Positions 38,201-50,200 of a DNA stretch of 52,259 bases are shown piece after piece. Below the pieces are notes generated by a model. It saw only the letters and a program-made list of their open reading frames with translations. It did no database searches and was not told the origin of the DNA. The translations under genes and the position numbers were made by a program. Location of the stretch: NCBI GenBank assembly GCA_016987375.1, contig PJRA01000216.1, positions 423,252 to 475,510 of the forward strand, written 5' to 3'. Positions within the stretch are counted from its first letter, which is position 1, and each line of letters opens with the position of its first letter. The DNA comes from Brachionus koreanus. Its lineage: Eukaryota; Rotifera; Eurotatoria; Ploima; Brachionidae.

Positions 38201-41200
38201 GCAAAATGTTAAAAATTCCGATAAATTTTTTTCTAATATAAGTTTTGTAAATGCAACATGGTGCAATATTCAAAGTTATATTTTTTAGAAAATTCTGGTA
38301 AAACTCTGCAAATTTGGCATGACTTGAATTTGGAAAATATTGACTGTAGTACATTTCACAGAGATTTGCACATCATTAGCAGACTTTAACAATCGGCGCA
38401 ACTATGAATGTTGCAATTTATTGCATTTAAACAACTATTAAAAAGCTTTAGAAAAAAAATATAACCATTTCAAGCATTAATTTCCGTTCTGTTAGTTGTG
38501 AGACTAGTGGAAGAATAAATAGCCGATTTTCGAATCAAGATATTTCGAATACCCGACTCCACTGTGTAATTAATACCTTAATGTTTCTTCTTTTTTACTC
38601 CGTAATCATATATTTAAACATGTATCCTAAAACTTATTATTTCATAATATCTATTTTTAATATTTTAACTAACGGGTGATGCATAAGTAAATGGACAAAA
38701 GTTAAGTTAACTTGCCCGATCATGCAAATGATCAGGGGATCATATATATATTTATTTATAAACTACTAAAAATTAGCTATAANNNNNNNNNNNNNNNNNN
38801 NNNNNNNNNNNNNNNNNNNNNNNNNNNNNNNNNNNNNNNNNNNNNNNNNNNNNNNNNNNNNNNNNNNNNNNNNNNNNNNNNNNNNNNNNNNNNNNNNNNN
38901 NNNNNNNNNNNNNNNNNNNNNNNNNNNNNNNNNNNNNNNNNNNNNNNNNNNNNNNNNNNNNNNNNNNNNNNNNNNNNNNNNNNNNNNNNNNNNNNNNNNN
39001 NNNNNNNNNNNNNNNNNNNNNNNNNNNNNNNNNNNNNNNNNNNNNNNNNNNNNNNNNNNNNNNNNNNNNNNNNNNNNNNNNNNNNNNNNNNNNNNNNNNN
39101 NNNNNNNNNNNNNNNNNNNNNNNNNNNNNNNNNNNNNNNNNNNNNNNNNNNNNNNNNNNNNNNNNNNNNNNNNNNNNNNNNNNNNNNNNNNNNNNNNNNN
39201 NNNNNNNNNNNNNNNNNNNNNNNNNNNNNNNNNNNNNNNNNNNNNNNNNNNNNNNNNNNNNNNNNNNNNNNNNNNNNNNNNNNNNNNNNNNNNNNNNNNN
39301 NNNNNNNNNNNNNNNNNNNNNNNNNNNNNNNNNNNNNNNNNNNNNNNNNNNNNNNNNNNNNNNNNNNNNNNNNNNNNNNNNNNNNNNNNNNNNNNNNNNN
39401 NNNNNNNNNNNNNNNNNNNNNNNNNNNNNNNNNNNNNNNNNNNNNNNNNNNNNNNNNNNNNNNNNNNNNNNNNNNNNNNNNNNNNNNNNNNNNNNNNNNN
39501 NNNNNNNNNNNNNNNNNNNNNNNNNNNNNNNNNNNNNNNNNNNNNNNNNNNNNNNNNNNNNNNNNNNNNNNNNNNNNNNNNNNNNNNNNNNNNNNNNNNN
39601 NNNNNNNNNNNNNNNNNNNNNNNNNNNNNNNNNNNNNNNNNNNNNNNNNNNNNNNNNNNNNNNNNNNNNNNNNNNNNNNNNNNNNNNNNNNNNNNNNNNN
39701 NNNNNNNNNNNNNNNNNNNNNNNNNNNNNNNNNNNNNNNNNNNNNNNTTGAAAAATAAATTCTTTACATCAGAAAAAAAAACAGAACTTAATATCATTTT
39801 TATTTTTTGAGATATTCGCTTTTAATTTTTGTCCATTTACTTATGCATCACCCGTTATTTCATTTTATTTAACTATATTTGGATTTTAATTTTTATGTTT
39901 TAATCTGAAGGAGCATTAGCTCGGTACAGTAAACAAATAAATAAATAATAACTAATAATTAAATATCTTTATTACAATAAAGTAAAAAATTTGATACTTA
40001 AAAATAAGATTGTTTAAGATTGATTAAGAATGTTTAAAATACTCATTCGAAAACATAAAAATAGTTGACTAAATAAAAAATTAAATAATAATTGTTTTAT
40101 TGAATTTGTGTTTAATTACAGAGATTGGTCCATCAATAAAGAATCACATGATTCACATTCGCCTTTTTGAATTTTTATGGAAAGAAGATTTGAATGGTCT
40201 ATTTAATGAATTTATGAAAAATGAACCGGACGAAGCCGAAATAAAGCGAGAAGTAGATCGCTTGGCCAAAATAGAGAAACAAGTTTTTGAAATACCTGAG
40301 GAACTAAGCATAGGCCCAGCTTGCTTGAACACAGAATCAATAAAAGTTTCATTAAAAACATTTTCTTACAGTTGGAAATTCAAGTATGCATCAGTATTGC
40401 ATGAAATGGCTCGTACACGTCTTCAAGAGTGCATTATTTACCGGGAAAATGTGCAAAAACGTCTCATGGTCAACGTTCAAACATTGGAACAATTAAACGA
40501 TGCATTAAGACTGTTAGAAGAATTGTCTGATATGGAAAACAAAATAGACAAAATTTATTTGCCCATTGAGAACATTTATGCTGACTTGCAGCGCTATGAA
40601 CTCATATTGACTAGACAAGAGATTGAGCAGGTTTCTAGTTTGAGAGACAATTGGTCTCAGTTGATGAACAATGCAGAAATTGTGCGCACCACTTTACTAC
40701 AGGACAAAAGAAACACTCTCGAACAAGAACTGGACAAACAGGTTAAAACATTTGTTGTTGAAGTAATCAGATTTAGGAATTCATTCGATGCCACTGGACC
40801 CTCAGTAATTGGCATCGATCCATATGAAGCTTTGAGAAGACTGCACGAATTTCAGAAGCAATATGACACATTTGACGCTAGACGAAAAACACTTGACTCG
40901 ATCAGCATTCTTTTTGGTCTTCAGTGCAAACCTTTTCCTGAATTGGACAAGACTGGAGAAGAGCTGAATCTACTCAATCAATTGTACAAGGTTTATCAAG
41001 TTTTTCTAAGTTTTGACAAACAATTTCGCAATACTCTATGGAGCGATGTCGATTTGAACAAAGCATTTTACAATATAAAAACATATTGGGAGGAGTTTTT
41101 AGCTTTGCCAGAAAAATTAAAGGAAAATTGGGAGGCTTATTTTGATTTGAAAAAAGCTCTCAAAAAATACATAGATGTATTGCCAATATTGATTTTGCTT

Positions 41201-44200
41201 AATGAAAAAGAAATTCGAAATCGTCATTGGCTTCAAGTAATGCAAGTAACCAAAAGTGCTTTTAGACTAGAGGCAGCTGTTTTCAAGCTAAATGACTTAA
41301 TTGACACTGGCCTCGATTTGCATTCGCTTGAAATAGAAGAAATTTGCAAATCGGCCAAAAAAGAACAAGAACTCGAGAGCAAAATGAGAACTATTGAAGA
41401 AGAATGGAACGAACAAGTTTTGAGCTTTACTAACTATAAAGACTATGGTGAAATATGCTTTGATAAAGAGTATACCGAAAGGCTATTGGAACAGCTCGAG
41501 GATGCCCAGGAAATTTTGGCTACTATGTTGACCTCAAAGTATGTTGGTCCTTTGCGAAGTGAAGTGGCCAGTTGGTCGGAAAAATTGAAAACAATTGCTG
41601 AAGTACTGGAATTGTGGTTGGAAGTGCAAGAGCTCTGGATCAATTTGGAATCAGTGTTTTCAAGTCCTGCTACCATTAAAGAAATGCCTGCTGAAGCAAA
41701 ACGATTTCTCCGAGTAGACAAGTCGTGGATAAAATCTCAAAAGCAATCGTATGACATGAAATCAGTACTACAGTGTTGCTTGGGCTCATCGGTACAAGAA
41801 AACACCAAAAGAGTTCTACTAAAAGATATTCAAAAAGAACTTGAAATTTGTTTTAAATCACTTAATGCTTATTTGGATAAAAAAAGGCGACTGTTTCCGC
41901 GCTATTATTTTCTATCAAATCCATCTTTATTGGGTTTGCTGAATCACTTTTCAAATAGTGGCAACATAAGTGAAGTAAAGACGTACTTTTCTTCTTTATT
42001 TTGTGCGCTGAGAGACTTGAAGTTGGACGAATTAAGAGACAGAGATGATATTCTATCTGTTTCAAGTACATCTTTGTCCGAAAAGCCAAAGAGTGGTGTG
42101 GCGCTTCAGTCTGGATCGGAAAGCCCGAGCTACTATCGAGGTACAGCTAAAGAAAGCGCAATTCAAGCCTCTGAATTTGAGATTACTGAGGTCTATAGTT
42201 CTGATGGAGAAGTGCTTGTTTTGGTTAGAAAAGTCAATTTGGAAAAAGGAACCGAATTGTGGTTGCCGAAATTAAAAGAATCGATTGCAGAGAGCATTAA
42301 ACGCTACATGAGTGTGTCTCTGATGGATTTATTAAATAATATGCCCATAGAAGAATTGACGCTTAAGTATCCAACACAGATTTGCCTAATCGGACTTAAT
42401 TACACTTGGTCAAAAGAAGTTGAGACCAGCATCGTGGAGCTAAAGAATGAGAGGAAAGCAATGAACATGGCAAGCAAAAAATTTTCAGCTATTACTAATA
42501 GGTTTTTGTCAATGCTTTCAAAATCAAGATGGCCAAATATTGATAAACCAGTATTGACTCATCACAAACTAAGATTAGAAACTATGGTTACTGTAAGTTT
42601 TTTCTCAATTTGAATTAAATCAAAATTTTTAAAATCAAGTTTTCAAAATTTGTTAAAAGCTTACGAGTTTAAAATTTTATTTAGATTAAATTTTATAAAA
42701 TTTAACTCACTATTTATCAGTTGAAAATATTTTTTATAACTCTTAAATTTTAAATTTCTATCTTAAATAGTTTTAAATTTGGTTATGTTACTCACTAGTG
42801 TGAAGTTCTATAAAACTAAAACATCAATATGTGAAACAACTCTACTCTAAAAATATTGGCTGACCGGTTAATTTCAAAAGCTGATTTTAAGCAGCTATTT
42901 TAGTTTATATCAAAATCTTCTATTGTCAAGGCGTAAGAGAATTTTAAGGTTATATGAGCCTGTAAGGCAGTATAATTGGACCCATTTGACGCGCACTCTT
43001 TTCCAGAGCCCGATAAGTGCTTGATTGTCGAGGTTGAGTATTATGTAAGGGGTGGACCAGACCTAAAAATAGAAAATAGCAGCAAAGAAGCTGCTGCCTC
43101 ATTAAATAAAATTTTATCAGTGGAAGTGGGCACTGAGAAATCACTTCCCGAATGCACATCGACCACCCCGAGCCCGAATTTGCTAGCTTCTGTGATCCAC
43201 TGTTTCCAGACGCTATTCCCTCTATTCCTAAAAGAGAGACAATCAATTTTTAAGATTATTGAAATGTACCACCAATAATCACGACAAGTAATTGGGATAA
43301 TTTTTAAAAAGCTGTTAACTATCGGGGCTACCTTTCCCGCATAACCTAAATAACAATTTAGGTAGCCCCTAATCCTTTGCATGTTTCTCTTATTAGGATC
43401 AGAAAAGAGAAAAGCCTCGATCATTTTCCTCAGTAGAGTGGAGATCTCTAAGCCCAGCTTTTATTTTCACAGATATGCCTTTTCTTTTGATGCTAGATAG
43501 CTCGGCTGATTTGTTTAATAAAAAAAAACAAAAAAAGATTTGAAAAAGAAATAGAATGCATCATTAAAAGTTTGAATTAAATTTTCTGTTAGCCAAGTGC
43601 CTTAATTAAATTAAAGTCAAGAATGAATTAATTTTTTCTTTTAAATTAAAATGGGCTCATCATCGATCGTATGTTAATACTTTCCAAGCATTCATAGTAT
43701 TTTAAAGTGAATTCCAAAACTAAACAATTAAATTTTCTTAAGAAAAGAATAAAAATTAGATTAAATTTTTTTTCATCGAACAATCTAAAGTCAATATTTT
43801 CAGATAATTAATTTAAAATTTAAATTTTAAATTTTTTTGAAATAAATTTTTAAATGTTAATTACTTTATATAAAAATTAAGTATCTTCTTTTTTTTTTAT
43901 TTTTTTTTAAATTAAAAATCAATTCTAAACTCATCAAATGATTCTTAATAAATAATTTTTTTTAAGCATTCAAACTATTTGAGAGATCTGTTTGACAATA
44001 TAGCAAATAAAAAAATAAAAGACTTGAATGATTTTGAATGGCAACGCTGTTTTCGAGTATACATCCAAGATGAAAATGGTAAGGATATCTTTTTTTCATA
44101 TTTAAAAAAAAAAGAAAAGATCAATCATTTTCGAATACTAATTTATTAATTGCATTGATTTTTTTAGACATATATTTTAAATTTTTTGATTCAAAAGGTA

Positions 44201-47200
44201 TTGAGAAAAATATTTTATTCTATTTATTCATAATTAAACATTCAAATGTTAAATAAATAAATTTAGTTTTTAACTTCATATTCTGAAAAATAAAAACAAC
44301 TTCTTAATTTAATTTTATTTAAATGTGGTCCATTTTAAATTTTAGCTATTAAGAGTTAAAAATTAAAATGTTGAGCTCATTTAAAAGTTATAAGTAAACA
44401 AATTTAATTTTAAGCATCAAATGTTAATCCAAAATTTTGTGTTCTTGATGATACATTTTCATATGGAAGTGAATTTTACGGCATAGAACAACAAGCAGTA
44501 ATTACACCTTTGACTGAAAGATGTTTTTTGACAGTTTTGCAGGCGAGTCGCATAATGAAAGGTTCGTTGGTGTGCGGCAAACCAAATTCAGGAAAGACTC
44601 AAATAACAAAAGTTATTATTACTATTAAATTAATTTAATTTTAAAAAAAATAAATAAACAAATTTTTTAAAAGGGATTAGCTCAATTTATGGGAAAATTT
44701 ATGTTTACTCTCTACTGCTCTGGCCAAACCGATCATTCCTCTATTGCCAATTGTCTTCAGGGCGTTGCACAAGTGAGTGATTAAGTTGATTTTAAAAATC
44801 ATTTTATATCCAATTCCAATTTAAAAGGAAGGATCATGGGCGTTGTTTGATGAACTACAAAACCTTAACGAAATGTGTCTCTCTTGGTTTAACGAGTATT
44901 CAAGTGGCATCTATCAAGCATTGCGTAAAAGGTCACCAATGGTTCAACTATCTGATGGCAAAGAAGTATATTTTAATTTTTTTGACATTTTCTTTGAATT
45001 AATTTTCCCCAATTCAATACAGATGTCTGTTAATCAAAATTTTTGTTTGATTTCAACATTAAACGTGTCCAAACACTCTGGCCGTATTCCTTTGCAATTA
45101 AGATCTATGTTTAGAGTTATTGCACTATTAGAGCCGGATATTGAGATGATAATTAAGACAAAGTGTATTCAATATGGTGTCAAGGGTTCAAACATTCTGG
45201 CAACACGAATAAAGACGATTCATGACTTATGTCAAGCTAGTCTCATGTCTTTGCAAAGCAAATATCAGTTGACTATATCGACTTTTTTGTCGGTTATACG
45301 AATAATGTATGACAAGCAAAATTTAGAATCAGGCGATTCGAGACCGGGCAGTTTAGCAGGCGCTCAATCGGCCAACAAATACAGTGCCGCAAAGCTAGAG
45401 AGTAATTTTTGGCTAATTAAATAAGACTTATTGATATAATGATAACTTTTTTTTTCCAAGTGCTTTCAAATCAAACCTCGTCCATTAAAGAGCTGCCAAG
45501 AAAAAATCGTTTGGCTTTGGCTAACTATTCCAAGAGCGAGCATGCTCAGATTGGTCAAATGCTTATTGATAACATAACTCCAAGACTTGATTCAAATGAT
45601 TCTAAAGCTTTTAAAAAAATAGTTCAAGAGGTGTTAATGTTTAAGGAGGACTCCAAATTGGCGATGTCTAGTCAAGCAGCAAATTTGTCCATTTTGGAAA
45701 AAATTATCACTGAGAAATCTACGAATGATTATGGATTTTTTCCAAACAAAAATTGGATTGATAAATGCTTACAAATTTACACTGTTTCAAACACATTTGA
45801 AGGTTATTTTTTATTTTTTATCAAAAATATTTGAAAATTTAGAAAAATTTTTTCAAGGAATTATTTTGTGTGGACAGCCATGTACTGGCAAAACATCGAC
45901 TTTAAGAGTTCTGGTCGACGCATTAACTGAACTAGGCGAAAGAGATTTGAGTGCTAGCCAAAATAATTTTGTTTTTAAGCAAAAAATTAATTCTCATCAT
46001 GCTCATAAAATTAGAAAGTTATTTAATTTAAAATTTGATATTTAGTAAATTTTGATTGTTTTTCTTTTTGGTTAGAATTAATCATTTGGCAATTGATGAC
46101 GAAGCACTTTTATATGGATCTTTAGTACAAAACAATGAATTTAAAGATGGTTTTTTGACCTATGCTTTAAGAAAAGCTTGCAGAGTAGATTTAAATTTGA
46201 AAAAAAATTTTAATTTTAAAATTTTTTTTCATTAAGAATGAAAGCACCACTTGGCTTTGCATGGATGGACAAATCTTGTCTAATTGGTGTGATAGTTTTA
46301 ATTCAATTTTTGATTCTGGATTATTTATGCAACTAAAAAATGGTGATCATCTAAAAAATAACTGCAAAATTGTCTTTGAAACTGGGGATATTTCAAATGC
46401 ATCACCATCACTTCTATCAAAAACAGTATTTATGTTTTTATTATAGAAATTAATTGAGATTAAACTAAAATATTTAGGGAATAATTTGCTACGGAGAAGA
46501 TTTGGTCGGATGGAGATCTATTGCCAGATCATGGCTTGAATCACGCACCCAGAGCGAAATTCAAGTAATTTATTTTATAGTTTAACCCATCTTTGAAAAT
46601 ATTTTTTTTTTAATTTAAAAAAAAAAATTTTTCAAAGAATACAAACTAATTAACCATATTAATTTGTCCCAAAACCCTAACAAATATTAAATTTTAGCAA
46701 AATAATTCACTTAATGTGGCCCAGGTAAGTTAAACCAGTATAATTATGCTTTAACTAGCTTAGAATTTAACTTTTTGCATTTTATCTAACTTTACATTTA
46801 AAAATGAAAAATAAATTGAAAATAAATATTGTTTTTTTTTAATCAAGTGTCTTCAAAAATGCTTCAGCAAAACAATGGATGAGATTAGTAACTATTGCCT
46901 TAAAGAATGCAAGCCAATGCTTCCAGTTTGCGAAGAAAGTCTGTTCATTTCTTGTCTAAATCTTTTAGCAGCAATGCTAAACGAAAATACGAACATTGGC
47001 GGTGAAGTACACATAGAAAGATTGTATCTTTATTGTCTTATTTGGACATTTGGAGGTGTATTGGAACAAAATGACCAGCGAGGTTTCAGCGAGCTTTTGT
47101 ATCGATTGGTCACAGCTCTTCCTGATGACGATCTTAAGAGCTCTGTATTCGAATATTATGTTGATGAGTCTGGAGAATGGGACCTATGGTCTCAAAGGTA

Positions 47201-50200
47201 ATTTTTTCGGTGTAATTAAAGTTAAATGAGCTGTAAAAACAATATTGCTTAAATTAATAGCCCAATTTTAGAGAGATGGACTAAATCTAAGTAAAAAAAG
47301 ATTTGTAAAAAATAATATTTAATTCTATTAGTCAAGGCAAAAAACTCAATAGAAAATAATAATTTTAAAATTTAATAAAATAATTTAATTATAGATATTT
47401 AACAGAGTGTTGGGTCAAAGTCACAATAACTATTCACTTGTAGATTCTTTTTGATCTTGAATAGGAAAAAAAAATTTGACAGAAAAATAATTGTTCATCT
47501 AAATAATGACTTTTGCCCAAAACTGATTTAACCAGTCTAAAAATTAAATTAATTTTTTGTTCAAACAATTTTTTTTTTATTGAATAGAGTGCCAGAAAAC
47601 GTTTATATGGATAATATGGACTTGTTGGGAAATGTTTTCGTTGATACAATTGATTCTATTAGATGTAGAATATTCTTGGAGTTTTGTAATTTGGCGCACA
47701 AAAATGTCATCTTGTTTGGACCAAGAGGCTGTGGAAAATCAAAGCTTCTTCAGGAGTTTATACAAGAGTTTGGTAAATATTTTTTTTTTCAAAATCAAAA
47801 TTTTCCATTTAAATTTTTATTTAAATCATAAAAAATCATTTGACAATTTTTAACTAGTCAACATAGATTTAAATTTATTTCTATGTGAAAAAAGAATTTT
47901 ATTCAAAACTTTTTCAGCTTTTACCCCCTCATGTTTTTTTTATTAAAAAATTAAATAAAATTAGTTTCAGTTTCTTATTTTTTAAAAATTTATTAAAAAT
48001 GTTTTTGGCTGAGATTAAGAGGATACCTGAAAAATACACAACCCTCCATTTTCGACAACACATTTTCGAAATACACACCTGAGTATATTGCACATCAGGG
48101 TAATTTTTTTTGTGAAAATTTGAGATTAAAAAAATAAAAATTACCACTCATTTAAAAGAGCAGAAAAAGTACAATTTTTTTTACATATAATTGGTTTTGT
48201 CCAGAGTGTTATTTTAAAAATACACTCAGCTCCAGCTGCCAATCATGGTGACTTTAATTTTGATGTTTAAAATTAAAACCCGTTGATGCTAAAAAACATA
48301 TTTGTTTTTGTTTTTTTTTGTATTAAAATTACATGTGACTATTAATTTTTAGTAAGTTTGATAGTCTAAATCATTAGATATTTAAAATACAGTCAATCCT
48401 CGCTATAGCCAACTAATTGGGCGAAAAGTTCGGTATTCGTCATTTCGAATTTCGTAATAAAACGATAGGGATAACAAAAAATGTAAACCAAATTTTATTG
48501 ATTAAGAAAAATTAAAATAAAAATACGAAAAAAAAAACAAAAAGTTAATTTTTTTCAAAAAAATCGGTAAAAGATGTTTGTTTGGTAAAGTTTTTTCTGG
48601 ACCGGCTGAGTTCTTTTCTTAATGTTCTAGAATTTTTGCTTTGGACGACAAAATAGTAGAAATCGTTGAAGCACTAATGTTGTATTCTTTGGCCAGCTTT
48701 GAAGTAGTTATTTTTTGTTTAGAATGTTTTTTTATAATTTCTATGTTAACTTCAAGAGAGATACATTTTATCTTTTTACAAACTTGTTTTTCTTCATTTT
48801 TATCAATTTATTATTAATATGATTACACAATAATTTTATTTATTTATTTGTTTTCTGTACCGAGTGTAATGTTTACATTAGTAACCTTGGGCCCGTCAAT
48901 CCGATCTCCTTGATAGACGCTTAGGAGCAGCTATTTATGTTCCATTCTAACTTAAACGCTCAGGGTTTAGTTAGTTAACTAATCCAGTGATATCGACAGA
49001 GATGTCGCTATATCCGAGCAAATGCTCCTACAGATTAAAAAATTAAAAATTTATAATCAAAATAAAATTAAAGAATTAAATAAAATGAAATAAGTATAAT
49101 TTAAAAAGGAAAAAACTAAACAATAGATAAAATGAAATAAGGAGTAACAGTGAACATATGTTTAATGGACGTTATTTCTTCTGCTGGTAATTTTTTTTTC
49201 TTGCTGGTAATTTTTTTTTCTTGCTAGCAAATTTTTTATGATAGCTAAATTAATGAAAGTAATTATTTTCTTCTGCTAGCAATTTTTTTTCACCTGCTTG
49301 TAAAATTATGTGTATGATAGCAATATTTTTTCTTTTGATAGCAAAAATAAAAGTTAAATAAAATAACCAAAAATATTTTTATTCATATTAATTTAGAAAA
49401 GAATAATAAAGAAATTAAGCCAAGTACCGACAAAAAATATAAAAATTTCACATGGAAATTTTAATTTTAGTTTTTTCGCTGTCTTTTTGATTTTCTGACA
49501 GAACTATTTTCTGTATTTCTTTTTTTGGTTGCAGAACCACGAGGTCTGCCACGACGTTTTGGACCATTTGAAGATTTTTGTGCATCAGCTTGATAATTTT
49601 GATAAATATTTAAATCATTAGTTTCATTTAATTATAAAGGATTCGATAAGTATTCACTATTTATAACATTGGATAAAATGCAATACTCTTGAAACGAATT
49701 TTCCGAAAGAGTAGCTTGTTGTTGTTGCTGTCGAGATTCAGATGGCTAAACTTCTAATGCTTTTTTTATTCTTCCAGGGTTACCCTTTTTTCTTTTTTGA
49801 CCTAATGGAACATCATGTGCATTTAGATGCCATTCGAGTTTTTTTCTTTGCAAGATAAAGCTAATATATGCTTACAAACATAATTTTTCCTATAAAACGG
49901 GCATGTACTCGTACTTTGTCTCCAATCTGATGATATTTCAACTGTCCAAATAAATGTAGTCAAATTATAGGAAGCATATAAAAAAATTTAGCTATCAAGT
50001 GTAAAAATTTAGCAATCATTAATTAATTTTTTTTACTAGCAGTTAAAAAAATTTACTAGCAGAAAGAAATAGATCTCATGTTTAATTATCTGATGGCTCA
50101 CGAAAAAAGAAAGAGATAGTAAGGTAGCAGCTACACAATGGAGTCGGGTATTCGATATTTCTTGTTCTGTATTCCTCCATCAGTCTGATAACTATTGGGA

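Larger units (their letters stand above)
37680..39945 (+). mobile_element. LINE-A copy 2, interrupted by two later insertions
   Basis: Begins with a block parallel to copy 1 (TCTGTTGAAAAGAAATGTTAC), then LYNSLIGPIIDYFSPCLNS, IQFIQNSAVRYILKLKFGPS SYILHHHA, and NRLFELNDRYVVAGLSR. It is broken after 38169 by an inserted repeat and resumes at about 38475 with VVRLVEE and the IPDSTV region. It is broken again by the Tc1/mariner-like element (38672-39855). Its tail continues at 39858 and ends AATCTGAAGGAGCATTAGCTCGGTACAGTAAACAAATAAATAAATAATAA. The split halves align with copy 1 on both sides of each insertion. Confidence 0.7.
34967..40121 (+). other. Dynein intron 13 (5,155 bp), transposon-filled
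   Basis: Donor GTAATC after TCAG at 34966; acceptor TTTAATTACAG at 40121. The split Glu codon (G|AG) is restored. The intron holds a LINE remnant (-), a MITE-like element, three successive LINE-A insertions (+), an inserted dispersed repeat, and a Tc1/mariner-like element containing the N gap. Each is listed separately. Confidence 0.75.

Noticed and set aside
38712..39797. Two long open frames (about 345 codons) on both strands
   Set aside because: They run through the N gap. Only a few real codons exist at the edges.
42976..43278. 100-codon plus frame in the GC-richer island
   Set aside because: The minus frame gives a recognisable RT-RNase H-like pattern. The plus frame has none and is probably its shadow.
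49000..49035. TCGCTATATCCGAGC as the right terminal repeat of the pogo-like element
   Set aside because: It is only loosely similar to the left end, and the stretch is explained as part of the long LINE-A 3' UTR.
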